In this document: in pieces, positions 10,618 to 20,361 of the stretch | How the letters are laid out: every line of letters starts with the position of its first letter | Numbering within the stretch: the first letter of the stretch is position 1 | Source: Nelumbo lutea | Taxonomy: Eukaryota; Streptophyta; Magnoliopsida; Proteales; Nelumbonaceae | Length of the DNA: 64,000 nucleotides | Assembly: GCA_022828595.1 (NCBI GenBank) | Contig: JAKGHH010000004.1 | Coordinates: 52,254,922-52,318,921, forward strand | Direction: 5' to 3' | Notes under the pieces: generated by a model | Database searches by the model: none | What the model was told of the DNA's origin: nothing | The model's input: only the letters and a program-made list of their open reading frames with translations | Position numbers and translations under genes: made by a program

Positions 10618-11293
10618 TAGGAGTGTTCAATGATTGGTTTAGCCTAGTTGGGGGCTGTTTCACCAACCAAATCGATCTGGTCAAGTCCACAGTTTGTCAC
10701 TTGAAATTGATTAACCATTAGTGAAAACCCACCAACTCGAGTTGTATTGATTTGGGTTTATTTTTGACGATATTATTAAAAAATAAATTTCATAAATTAC
10801 AATGATATTATTAAAAGATTTAAACCTAAAAGTTAACTTTAAATTTCATAAATTACAATGATATTATTAAAAAATAAATTACAAAAATTAAATCTATGAT
10901 ATAAAATATTTTAGACTAAGAGATATGGGAATTTTCCTACTTTCCCTTGTTAAAGACAATTTAGTGTAATTTTAGAAATTTACCATGTGGTTTATACTCA
11001 ATATATCATTTTGATCATTTCTATCATCAAATTGAATATTGGGTTAAAGGGGGACACTGTGTTCAAAATCAAATCATATGGTTAGACCGAAAAAATTAGG
11101 AACTAGACACCATTTCACCTCAAAACCACTTTTTGACAAAAAAGACCTCTTATTTAGCTAGCGAACCGCTGACCTAGGCAGTTGAGTAGTCAACCTAGAC
11201 AACAATTTTTGGCCTTTTTTGTTTTTTGAATTTTTTATTTTTTGTTAGAGTGGGTCATCCATTCGGACCAAATAGTCGGATTGTTCAACCCTA
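10618..11293. mobile_element. hAT-like inverted-repeat insertion within unit A
   Basis: The left end TAGGAGTGTTCAATGATTGG and right end (reverse complement TAGGGTTGAACAATCCGAC) form a short imperfect terminal inverted repeat of the kind seen in plant hAT derivatives. A related left end occurs at 13,717 (TAGGAATGTTCCC), with flanking sequence in common (10,560-10,735 against 13,640-13,850). No clean 8-bp duplication is visible at the borders. No transposase is present. Confidence 0.4.
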
Positions 11294-11309
11294 GAATGAT
11301 TCCCTATCT

Positions 11310-11760
11310 GGTCCTAAAAATCTTGGATGGGGAGTGGGTGCCTTGCCTTGAGCTTGGCTTGGTGTGTGGCATGGCCTGGCCCATGGACTAGCCTGACCCA
11401 CGGCACGGCACAGGCCCATGTAGGCTCGGGTTGTGGGCTATGCCAAACTGACCCCAAGACGACACACATCGCACTTTGTGCGGACCACATGCAAATCGTG
11501 TTGTGCCGACCCAACACGACCCAATTTACACTTCTACTTGAACCCGCCCAATACAAGGACGGGGTAGGGAAATTCGAGGGTTCTCAATCCTTGATGAGGA
11601 GTGGGGTGCCTTGCCCCTGAACTTGCCCGACATTGAGGAGTGGTTACCTTTCCCTAAACCCGCGTGACATTGGGGACGGGGCGGGGATGGGGTAAAGTGT
11701 CTTGACTATGGGGCAGGGAAAGGGATGGGGTGCCTTGCCTTGAACCTACCCTGTTGTCAT
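11310..11760. repeat. GC-rich block related to the foldback arms
   Basis: Bases 11,560-11,735 share ordered phrases with the right arm of the foldback at 14,985-15,110: GGGGTAGGGAAATT, a GAGGAGTGGGGTGCC-like step, then AGTGTCTTGACTATGGGGC and GGGAAAGGGATGGGG. It is in the same orientation as the right arm. The GC-rich open frames at 11,314-11,620 on both strands come from the repetitive GGCC-rich composition and show no domain. Confidence 0.55.
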
Positions 11761-12009
11761 TCCTATACAAGTATTAATTACTAGTGAAATTAATAAAAAT
11801 GTTAGCTTTTATAATTATCTTTATTTGTTTAAAGTTAATCAAATTTTTATTTAAAAATAATAAAAAGAATAAAAATTATTAAAATTACTACAAATTATTA
11901 CTAAAACTAAATTTATTAAAAAAATATTTGTTTATATTCAATTAACAATAATTATTTTTTATAAACCAACATTAAATGAAAAATAAAATTATTAAATCTT
12001 TTATATTTT

Positions 12010-12036
12010 CCCGTGCATCACACGGGTCCCTGCTAG
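12010..12036 (+). other. Helitron-type 3' hairpin and CTAG terminus of unit A
   Basis: A 6-bp stem (CCCGTG/CACGGG) with loop CATCA is followed by TCCCTG and CTAG at 12,033-12,036, then a T. Helitrons end in CTRR a few bases after a hairpin and insert between A and T. Confidence 0.75.
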
Positions 12037-12840
12037 TATATATATCCCCCACTTTTCATCTATATATATCTAAAGAAAGTTACAATTAAAAATTTAACAA
12101 TTATTTGAATATTATAAAGAGATTATGTAATAACTTTAAAATATTTATTAAAAACACAAAAATAAATAGATTTAATAATATTCATATTATTAATAATTTT
12201 ATATTTTTATTAAACCCATAATGAAATTATGTAATAACAATATAAATTGTAATTTTATGGAATGTTCAACTTAATAACTATATAATATTTTGAAAAAAAA
12301 TATTTAAATAACAAAATATTAAAAATAGATAAATGATTATGTAACAAAATATTTAAAATTACATAACAACTTTAAAGAAATAAAATTTAAACAACAAAGA
12401 AGATTAAATATTTTACATTTTATTTAAATATTTAAATAGAAATATTTAACAAAACTAAATTTAAAAAAGTTAAAATAATGAAATTATGTAATAAATTTAA
12501 AAAAAAATCTTAAGAGTAGAATAATAATTATAATAGATTTCATAATTTTTTTATTAATAATAGTTTTATATTTACAAAATTAAAAAAATGTAATAATAGT
12601 TTAAATTTTAATTTCATCGATTATTAAATTTAATAAATAATTACTATTTTAAAATTTTAAATAACGATATTATTTAGATAATTAAATAATAATATAAACA
12701 ACTAACTTTTATATACTTTAAATATCAAGATATTAATAAATAAATCATATCTTATATATTATTTCAAAAAAATAGATTAGATAACAAAATTATGTTATAA
12801 CTTTAAAAAAAAATTATCAAATGCACATAAGTAATTATAA
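12037..12840 (+). mobile_element. Helitron-like unit B, 5'-truncated
   Basis: Begins directly after the CTAG of unit A with TATATATCCCCCACTTTTCAT, which corresponds to an interior position of units A and C. Similarity to unit A continues (ACAAAAATAAATAGATTTAA, then TAATATTCATATTATTAA). It stops where the foldback begins at 12,841. It therefore lacks its own 5' end, and its 3' end was either removed or displaced by the foldback. Confidence 0.5.
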
Positions 12841-13365
12841 CTAGAAGGGTCCCATTTGATGCATGGGATGTGGCACCCCTCACTGTCCCTCACTTCCATA
12901 GTCAAGACACTCTACCCCATTCCCACCTAGTCCCTAGTGGCGGGGTGAGTTAGAGGTGAGGCACCCATTCCTCATGAAAGATGGGGGAATCCCCAAATTT
13001 TCCTCACCCCGAAGCAACCACATAAAAATAATCTAATTTGTAGATATTTTACAAATAGGATTATGGGAATTTGTGGTATTTTTGGAATTGGATTATGAGA
13101 ATTTGGGGGTATTTTATAAATGAATTTGTGGGATCCTAGGGTTATAAAAATATGAAGAAAAACTTAGTGGTATTTTAAAAATCATTATTAAATTTACTGA
13201 TAGTTTACTAATTAACCGATGGGTTTAGGGAATTATATGCAAACCCCATCCCTTCCCTATCCATGATTTGGAGAAAAAATATTTTACCCATCCCCACCTT
13301 GTCTCTTCCCCATCCCTATTTAGGATTCGAGAAAACTTGCCTTGTTCGAGATGGGTCAAGGTATT
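12841..13365. repeat. Left arm of the foldback
   Basis: Order of shared blocks from the outer tip: CTAG, hairpin, ATAGTCAAGACACT, GAGGCACCCATT, GGGGAATCCCCAAATTT, GATATTTTACAAATAGGA, AATTTGGGGGTATTTTATAA, GGGATCCTAGG, ATTATATGCAAACCCC, CCCCACCTTG, GAAAACTTGCC. The same blocks occur inverted and in reverse order in the right arm. Confidence 0.85.
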
Positions 13366-14637
13366 ATTTATGTTTAATATACTATTTTTAAATAAATTTA
13401 AAATGTTTTTAATATAAAAAATTGAATATTAAATTATATTTTAAGTATTATTTAAAAACAAAAAATATATTAAATAACAAAATTATATAGTAATCTTAAT
13501 AAAAATATAAAATATAAATAAATGAAAAATAAATGTTATTGAAATAGTAGAAGTAGATTAAATAATTTAAAGGTACTAAAGCTTTTTGTTAGTTATTTAT
13601 TGCATTTTCTTTATAAATATTTTTTCAGTAATTGTGTATGTTTGCTATAAGTTTTCACTATTATTGGAGATTAAATTACTTTTATTTGTTAGAGATTAGA
13701 CTATTAATTTATTTGAAATTAGGAATGTTCCCTAGGCAATTTAGTTTAGTTGGAGATTGTTTGCCTAACCAAATTGATTTGGTCGGGTTAGGGAGTTGGT
13801 TACTCAAAACTGACCAACCATTAGTGAAAACTAACCATTGGTTAATTAATAAATGTTTAAATTTTTAATGTTTACCATAATTTACATTAGTCATTGTAAT
13901 TTAATAAATTTTCATTAAATTTTTACAACAATTATTTATTCATAAAAGATATTACTAATTTGAGTAATTTTCTAATTTCTATAAAATCAATAATTATATT
14001 AACAATTATCAAATAATTCAGGAAAACTCTTTAATTAATAATCCATAATTTTTAAATAAATAATAATTAAAAAATTAGGAAATTAATCTATAAATTCTCC
14101 AAAACTACTTAAATAATAGTCCATTATTATTATTTAACTAAATAGTTATTAAACATTTTAGGAAAATTAAATTAGAAAATTAATCTATTAGAAATTGTTT
14201 CATATTTATTTAAATAACAATCCATTATTATTATTATCTTAATAAATAATTATGAAATAATTTAGAAAAATTATTAAATCTATCCCCACCGGTCTAGGCT
14301 ACTTGGTTGACTTCAACCATACTTGGTATTACATTAATTAACAACAAATGATTTACTTTTAATTAAAATTCACGTGATTTTCCATAATTACATTAATTTA
14401 CTATAATTGCATCACTTTGATTACTAGTAAATAATTTAGTCTTAAAAAGTAAATAATTTACATTAATTCACATTAATTTATTGGTATTGTAAATAACTAA
14501 TTTACTATACGTTTTTGCTAATCAACAACAATTTTAATAATTTTTTTGGAAATTATCATATAATATTGTAATTTAATTTACTGTTAGTTAATTAGTTATA
14601 GAAAATTGTTAGAATTGCAGGGGTGGCAATTTTCCCT

Positions 14638-15141
14638 ATAAAACTAGGGCCCTACCCTACCCCACCTGAACATGGCAAGTTTTCTTGAATTTTAAAAAGG
14701 GATGAGGAAGAGGCAAGGTGGGGACGAGAAAAATATTTCTGCTTTGACGGGGTTTGCATATAATTCCAAAAACAAGATGGTAAATAAGTAAAATATCAGT
14801 AGATTTAATATTGATTTTTAAAATATCTGTAAGTTTTTCATATATTCTTATAATCCTAGGATCCCAAAATTCCATTTATAAAATACCCCCAAATTGTCAT
14901 AATCGAATTCTTAAAATACCCCCAAATTCCCATAGTCCTATTTGTAAAATATCCATAAATTATATTATATTTAGGTAATTGCCTCGGGGTGGGGAAATTT
15001 GGGGATTCCCCATCCCGATAGGAAATGGGTGCCTCGCCTCAAACTTGCCCCACCACCGGGGATGGGATATAGTGTCTTGACTATAGGGACGAGGGATAGG
15101 GAGGATTGCCCCATCTAGTGCATCACATGGGGCCCTGCTAG
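14638..15141. repeat. Right arm of the foldback
   Basis: Inverted counterpart of 12,841-13,365. Reading inward to outward it has GGCAAGTTTTC, CAAGGTGGGGA, GGGGTTTGCATATAAT, CCTAGGATCCC, TACCCCCAAATT, GGGGATTCCCC, AGTGTCTTGACTAT and finally GCCCTGCTAG. A short phrase, TACCCCCAAATT, is duplicated inside this arm (about 14,884 and 14,918). Confidence 0.85.
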
Positions 15142-16591
15142 CATATACTAAAGTAAAACATGCCAGATCATGACCTAATCTTTCTCCCTTAACCTAATCC
15201 AGAACTCTTAGCCTTGCTCCCTCATTAAGCCATATCACCACTCCCTTCTCCCTCTCTCATTTTGACATCTCAACATGCCTGGCCCATCCATCTTTCCTCC
15301 ATGTTTATTCCTTTGGATATCCCTTCCTAAAATCTAATCTAATCTATCCAAGTAGCATCACTCTCCCCAACTTTCTCCTAAATTATCTATAATTCTTATT
15401 TATCTCCTAAATCATCTCTAATTTAGTAGAGAGTTTTTCTCCTAAATTATCTCTAATTCCTATTTATCCTATCCCCCACTTTTAATCTATATCTATCAAA
15501 AGAAAGATTGAATTAAAAAATTTAAGAATTATTTAAATATTATAATAAAATTATGTAATAAATTTAAAATATTTATTTCAAACACAAAAAATAATAGATT
15601 TAACAATATAAATTATGAAATTATGAAATTCATGATGAAATTGTTTACTAACAATATAAATTATAATTTTATGAATTATTCAAATAATAAAATTAAAATA
15701 TAAAAATATTATTTAAAATTTTCAATAACTAAATATTATAAATAACAAAATATTAAAAAATAGATAAATATAATATAAAAAATATTTAATATTATGTAAT
15801 AACTTTAAAATAAATAAAATTTCAACATTGAAAATTTTTAAATATTTTACATTTTATTTAAATATTTACATAACTAAATATTTCAAATAATGAAATATTT
15901 AACATAACTAAATTTTAATAGCTAAAATAATGAAATTATGTAGTAAACTTGAAAATTTTATTAAAAGTAGAAAATCGTTATAGTAGATTTCATAATATTT
16001 GGATTTATAATAGTTTTATATTTTACAAAATTAATAACAAAATGATGTAATAATAGTGTAGCTTATAACTTTATGGATTATTTAATTCAATATGTAAGTA
16101 ATATTGAAATAACTAATTTTAAATATTTTAAATATTAAAAAATTAATAACTAAAGGATATTTTAAATATTATGTAAAAGAAAATAAAATAGATTAAATAA
16201 TTACGTAATAACCTTAAAATTTTTATCAAAACACAAATTGAAATTGAAATTGAAATTACATAATAACTTTACAAATGGCCAAATTGAAATTGACCCGACC
16301 TGGTTAGGTTGGGAAATTGTTGAACCAAAACCCACCAAAAATACTAGAAACCAACCAACTCGAGTCGAGTTGGGTTGTGTTGGTCGCTTTCACCGGTTTG
16401 ATGAACAACCTAACTGAAATTAATTATTGTTATTTTTTGTATTGTAAAAAATTATTGAAAGTAGTATATAAAATATAATTAATTATTAATTATTTAAAAT
16501 GTCAAAATATAAAACAATTGTCTGCTCCTATGTGCTTTTATTGTTTAGCTTATGATTAGCAAAGCCCGTGCATCGCATGGGTCCCTACTAG
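15142..16591 (+). mobile_element. Helitron-like non-autonomous unit C (about 1.45 kb)
   Basis: Starts immediately after the foldback with CATATACTAAAGTAAAACAT, a style typical of plant Helitron 5' ends. It ends at 16,591 with hairpin CCCGTG-CATCG-CATGGG (one G:T pair) at 16,565-16,581 and CTAG at 16,588-16,591. Interior blocks at 15,350-15,600 match unit A. No reading frame of note. Part of the right side (16,262-16,420) is rich in GGTTGGG and CCAACC words, like the hAT-type ends nearby. It is the most complete unit in the cluster. Confidence 0.6.
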
Positions 16592-17530
16592 GTGCAACTT
16601 GAGTGAGTTGGGTCGGGTTGATGGTCAATCCAATCCAATCCTAAGTCTCAAACTTCAAGCTTAAGCTTGATCCAATTCAAGGTTAAGCTTAAGTTTACAA
16701 ACATAAGTCCAACTCAACCTTAACTTAGCATCTCAAGATTGGGGATGGCAATTTCTACCCTACCTGGTGGGTATCCACCCCTACCCACCTTGACGAGGTG
16801 GGTATTTTTGTTTGAAGGATGGGTTTTGGGGAAAGTTGGGTTTTGGGATTCTACAACCCATATGTTACGGTTAGGGTACGGTATTAGGCTAAACCCAACC
16901 CCCTCAACCTGCACATTATTGGAAAGCACATAAACTTTACGTGCTAGAGTTGAATTTGATAATATTTTGAATTAGACGTAAAGACAATTGATAGTTTGTG
17001 TTCTTTTACATCTTAATCAAATAATTGGAAATTTTGTTATTTATTTATGTTATTTTACTTATTTATTGATTTTATATAACAAAAAATAATAGGAAATTAG
17101 ATGTGGGTTTTAAACTCAACCCACCCCTACCCTTGAATAAGAGGAGGGTTTTGCATTTTCATATGTGGGGAAGGGTTTGATTCTCAAAATCCAACCCACT
17201 TGTTGAGTAGAGCCTAGAATTTACAAAACCCTCACCGAATCCACTCTGTTGCCATCATTGCTCAAGCTAGGCTTGGACTCGGGCATATTGAATTTTGTAG
17301 CTCAATTTCAAATATATATATATATATATATATCATAAAATGTTGGGCAAACTTAAATTGCATTGGATTAGTACTTGAGGCATCAACCTAAGCCCAATTT
17401 GAGTTTAGTTTATGATTGAGTTTTTTGGCTCAAGCTCATCTTAAAGTTAAAAAACTCAAACCCAACCTGTGCAAAAGCTTTGATTGAATCGGGTCGAGCT
17501 TGAATTGGGTACACCCAACTTGCACCCCTA
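16589..17530. mobile_element. Probable hAT-type non-autonomous element
   Basis: The left end TAGGTGCAACTTGAG and right end (reverse complement TAGGGGTGCAAGTTGGG) form an imperfect terminal inverted repeat. Subterminal AAGCTT and GGGTCGGGTTGA phrases also mirror each other. The left end overlaps the CTAG of unit C, suggesting insertion at or near that junction. No 8-bp duplication is seen (GTCCCTAC against CCTTTATT), so the boundaries have changed. It carries a second insertion at 16,741-17,257 and an (AT)n run near 17,315-17,332. Confidence 0.5.
16741..17257. mobile_element. Nested hAT-like element
   Basis: The ends GGGGATGGCAATTT and (reverse complement) TGATGGCAACAGAG are inverted partners. 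CTCAAG occurs on each side, at 16,732 and 17,261, and may be what is left of the target duplication. The interior is rich in GGGTTTTGGG and CCAACCC words and has no coding potential. Two opposite open frames here (16,720-16,933) simply reflect this composition. Confidence 0.45.
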
Positions 17531-17560
17531 CCTTTATTGCCTAAAATTGATTTAACAAAG

Positions 17561-17587
17561 CTTGTGCATCGCACGGGTCTCTACTAG
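17561..17587 (+). other. Further Helitron-type 3' end
   Basis: Hairpin CTTGTG-CATCG-CACGGG (wobble pairs in the stem), then TCTCTA and CTAG at 17,584-17,587, followed by T. It would close a unit running from about 16,592, whose interior is mostly the hAT-type insertion. Alternatively it is the original end of unit C displaced by that insertion, with 16,565-16,591 belonging to another copy. Confidence 0.65.
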
Positions 17588-18130
17588 TAACAAATAAAAC
17601 TATGGAGGCCTGGCTTTGAGAATCAGTCTGTTAAGGTTACAAGCCAAAGTTGGGTAGGATGTGTGGTAATTGATCAATAAAGGAGTTTCTAGGGTGATTG
17701 TCAATCCAAATTCTAGATCTATTGTGATGGATAGTTTTCAAGCAAAGGGAGTTAGGTAGGATGTGTGGTGCTTGAACAATAAAGGGGTTTCTGGGGTGCA
17801 TTAATTTGTGCCTGTTTGACTCAAGATTTGGAAGCAACAGAGATGCATGCAGTCTTGGAGTCAGGCTCTTCAATTTATTAATTCTCCCTCTTACAGATCG
17901 AATGCCCACTAGGAAATATGATGGTCAGGAAGCAACGCCATATATAGTTGTGCAAATATTGACACTCTTGAAGTTATTAGCGATTGTTAGAAACAATCAC
18001 TATAAGATTGATGATCTAGTGGTGGTTTGCAAAGAATGTCACTAATACCTTTATTGCCGATCACATTAACAACCCTTTTAAGACTGTAATTAAACTGTCA
18101 TTGCAGGCATTTAGTGGTGGTTTTATAAGA
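17588..18130. other. Low-copy-looking spacer with a 49-bp duplication
   Basis: A balanced-composition segment lies between two Helitron-type ends that face each other. GTTGGGTAGGATGTGTGGT and the following AATAAAGGAGTTTCT at 17,649-17,697 recur with few changes at 17,750-17,799 (period about 101). The open frame at 17,806-18,045 (79 codons, + strand) shows no domain. This stretch stands out from the AT-rich surroundings and could be host DNA or a captured gene fragment. Confidence 0.4.
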
Positions 18131-18181
18131 CTAGTAAATGTGTACGTGTATTGCACGCGAGAATATTAAATTATAATAACA

Positions 18182-18256
<75 letters not shown>

Positions 18257-18261
18257 ATTAT
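18182..18261. repeat. (TTA)n-(TTG)n compound microsatellite
   Basis: About 15 TTA units run into about 11 TTG units and return to TTA, starting some 40 bp inside the end of unit E. No interruption is visible. Confidence 0.95.
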
Positions 18262-18334
18262 TAGAGTTTGTATTTCATTTCTGTCATTAATAAAAATATT
18301 TATTTTAACAATTATTTTTATTTAATATGATGAA

Positions 18335-19970
18335 AATATAATATTATAAATGTTCTCAAATGTTTTAGACAAAATTCTATACTTTTTCATTTTTTGTGTT
18401 TTATTGTTATTAAATATTTATTATTCAATTATGACTGAGTTATTCAAAAAGTTATCTCATTGACCCACCATTAGGGGTGCAAGTTGGGCGGGCTGGGTCG
18501 GGTTTTAGCTCAACCCAGGCCCAACCCTAAGAATTGGACCTAAAGACCAAGCCCAGCCTGAGCCCGAGGTCAAGCCCAAATTATTCAACCCAAGCCCAGC
18601 CCGTACTAAAATTTTAGGCACTCGGGTTGGGCCTGGGCCCGGGCCAAACTTGAATTGGTTAATCAGCCCAAAAGCCAAAGCCCCAGATTAAAATTTAATC
18701 AGCCTAATGAGTTTTTACTCGTTTTAGGTTTCCTTAATTAATGTTGCCAACTTGCCATAATAAGTTTTCACTCGCTTTGGACTTTTGGGCTTTTGGCGGT
18801 TTGGCCTTTGGGTTTCCTTAATTAATACTACCAACTTGCCATAATGGCATTAGAATTAAAAGAATTTGAAAGTTAAAAGAATTTGAAACGTCAAATCTCG
18901 TAGACACACAAAGAGTGAAAGAGGGTGTTTAGAAAAAGAAACTTAAGAAACTAATTAATGACTTTAATTAATGGCATTGACAATTGACACATGGCACCTA
19001 ATATTAAATTAGTAATTTACTAATTAAACAACTACCATTAAGCCAACATAATAACATAGTAACATATGATTCATTGATTCAACTATATACTACATGTAGA
19101 ATACATCGGGCTGGGCTCGGGTTACCCAAGACCTCAACCCAAGCCCAATCCAAAAATAAATAAAAAACCTGCCTTTTCAAGCCCAGGCCCAACCCAAGGC
19201 CCAGAAAATCTAAGCCGACCCGTAAAAAAAATTGGGTTGGGTTGGGCCGGGCTCAGGTTAAGCCCGTCCAAGTTGCACCCCTACCCACCATCAAGATAGT
19301 AAAATAGGTTTTCTTTCATATCAATTTTAAATTAAATATTCAATCTACATTATATGAATAATTTGTTGCTTATCACACTTAATTTTTGTTTGATATAATT
19401 AATATATAATATTAGAGATGTGTCCAATTTTTATAATATTTTATGTTCTTTTGATTCTTTATACTTTTTTAAAATGTATTATCTAATTATCACATCATCG
19501 GTTAATCCATTTGACCCAAATCTCTTACCTAGTACCCAAAAAAGAAAATGATTTGATTTCTAGGTTGACTTCAAATTTTGTATTATATTTCCATCATTGA
19601 TAAAATTAGTTCTTATGTATCATGAACGTATAATATTAGAAATGTACCAAATATTTTATTTTTTATAAATATGTAACATCAAATAAGTGCCCATGTTTTT
19701 CTTTAAATTTTTTAATCTTTGTATTTTCTATTTTTAAAATATTATTATTTGATTATGATATCATTTAATTTCTAGGTTGATTTTAGATTTGGCATTCAAT
19801 TTCAATCATCAACAAAATTGCTTCTTACATATAATACTTATTTTTGTTTATTATAATGAATATATAATATTAAAGATATGCCAAATCTTTTTGTTTCTCT
19901 GTATTTTTATATTTTATTTATTTTATATTTTTATTAATTAATTATGGAATTATTGGTTAACCTATTTAAC
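18335..19970. repeat. Four diverged tandem units of about 225-250 bp in unit E
   Basis: The landmark ATAATATTA followed by a (C)CAAAT or CCAAT box recurs at about 18,335, 19,404, 19,628 and 19,861. The spacings are about 224 and 233 bp, and 249 bp for the first pair after subtracting the hAT insertion. Companion landmarks are CTAGGTTGACTTCAAATTT at about 19,560 and CTAGGTTGATTTTAGATTT at about 19,771. No coding content. Confidence 0.6.
18472..19283. mobile_element. hAT-type non-autonomous element (812 bp) with perfect 8-bp target duplication
   Basis: Terminal inverted repeat TAGGGGTGCAA...TTGCACCCCTA is flanked on both sides by CCCACCAT (18,464-18,471 and 19,284-19,291). An 8-bp duplication and this terminus style are features of the hAT superfamily. 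Subterminal DNA is rich in GGGCTGGG and CCCAGCCC words that pair between the ends. Inside, a 33-bp phrase (TTTCCTTAATTAATG, then CCAACTTGCCATAAT) is repeated at 18,729 and 18,813. There is no transposase frame, so it depends on a partner elsewhere. It is the best-bounded DNA transposon in the window and splits the tandem array of unit E. Confidence 0.9.
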
Positions 19971-20361
19971 AAAAAATGGTTGAATTGCTTATTTACCACC
20001 AAGAGGGAAGAAAATTGTTTTGTTTTCAAATTAGTTTTCAAGATATTTATTTTTATGTGATAAAACTCAAACTAGATGTTCATATAAGTTTAGATCAAAA
20101 GAAAGAGAAGGAGAAGAGAGAGAGAGAAGGAGAAGAAGGGGAAAAAGAAGAAGGAGAAAATGTCACACCAATCTAGAGAGAAAAATTCAAATCCCTCTAG
20201 TTTGCCCTTCTTTTATTTATACTCTTCTAAGGTACACAAGAATTACCATTGTGCCCTCACTTAAGTGAGAGCCACATCAACTGAACAATACATATATAAC
20301 TAAACATAAAAGGATTATACTACTATTGTACAGTCGGCTCTAACACTCTGGTGTGGCTCAT
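19971..20361. other. AT-rich spacer with a possible short minus-strand LTR
   Basis: A purine-rich run (AGAAAGAGAAGGAGAAGAGA and similar, 20,098-20,160) is followed by sequence that on the minus strand reads TGTTAGAGCCGAC at 20,345 and has GTATAAATAAAAG near 20,210-20,222 and an end in TGTGACA near 20,162. That is LTR-like (TG start, TATA box, CA end). No partner or target duplication was found. The 66-codon frame at 19,976-20,176 is partly this purine run and is not convincing. Confidence 0.3.

Larger units (their letters stand above)
9140..12036 (+). mobile_element. Helitron-like non-autonomous unit A
   Basis: AT-rich DNA ends at 12,036 with a hairpin (CCCGTG, loop CATCA, CACGGG at 12,010-12,026), six bases and CTAG, followed by T. 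That is the layout of a Helitron 3' end. The left part (about 9,190-9,380: CTAATTCCTATTTATCTCC, TAGTAGAGAG, CCCCCACTTT, TATCTATCTAAA) recurs in unit C at 15,350-15,510 and in part in unit B. No replicase or helicase reading frame is present, so it is non-autonomous. It contains other insertions (10,618-11,293 and 11,310-11,760). The left border is not precise, as no clear TC start was found. Confidence 0.55.
12841..15141. mobile_element. 2.3-kb foldback element with Helitron-like tips at both ends
   Basis: Bases 12,841-13,365 are the reverse complement of 14,638-15,141, about 80% identical by eye over roughly 500 bp. A 1.27-kb AT-rich centre separates the arms. Each outer tip carries CTAG (12,841-12,844 on the minus strand and 15,138-15,141 on the plus strand), next to a degenerate hairpin with core GCATCA. 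Base A precedes the left CTAG, as at a Helitron junction read from the minus strand. There is no coding capacity. It may be one foldback element, or two copies of one Helitron-like family lying in opposite directions with their 3' ends outward. The centre includes a block related to 10,560-10,735. Confidence 0.65.
18131..19970 (-). mobile_element. Helitron-like unit E on the minus strand
   Basis: Reading the minus strand, CGTG-CAATA-CACG forms a hairpin, followed about ten bases later by CTAG at 18,131-18,134 and then T. That gives a 3' end facing left. The body to the right is AT-rich and consists of four diverged units of about 225-250 bp, plus a microsatellite and an hAT-type insertion. 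The 5' end is not resolved. About 19,970 is where the tandem structure fades. Confidence 0.5.

Noticed and set aside
11314..11620. Overlapping 80- and 97-codon frames on both strands
   Set aside because: They come from GGCC-rich repetitive composition inside a DNA element. No start context or domain.
16741..17257. Possible telomere-like repeats (GGGTTTTGGG, GGGTTTT words)
   Set aside because: Irregular words in the interior of an inverted-repeat element, no TTTAGGG array.
18182..18261. Regular short repeats, considered as a CRISPR array
   Set aside because: Contiguous trinucleotide repeat without spacers in a plant genome. The other tandem repeats also lack repeat-spacer structure.
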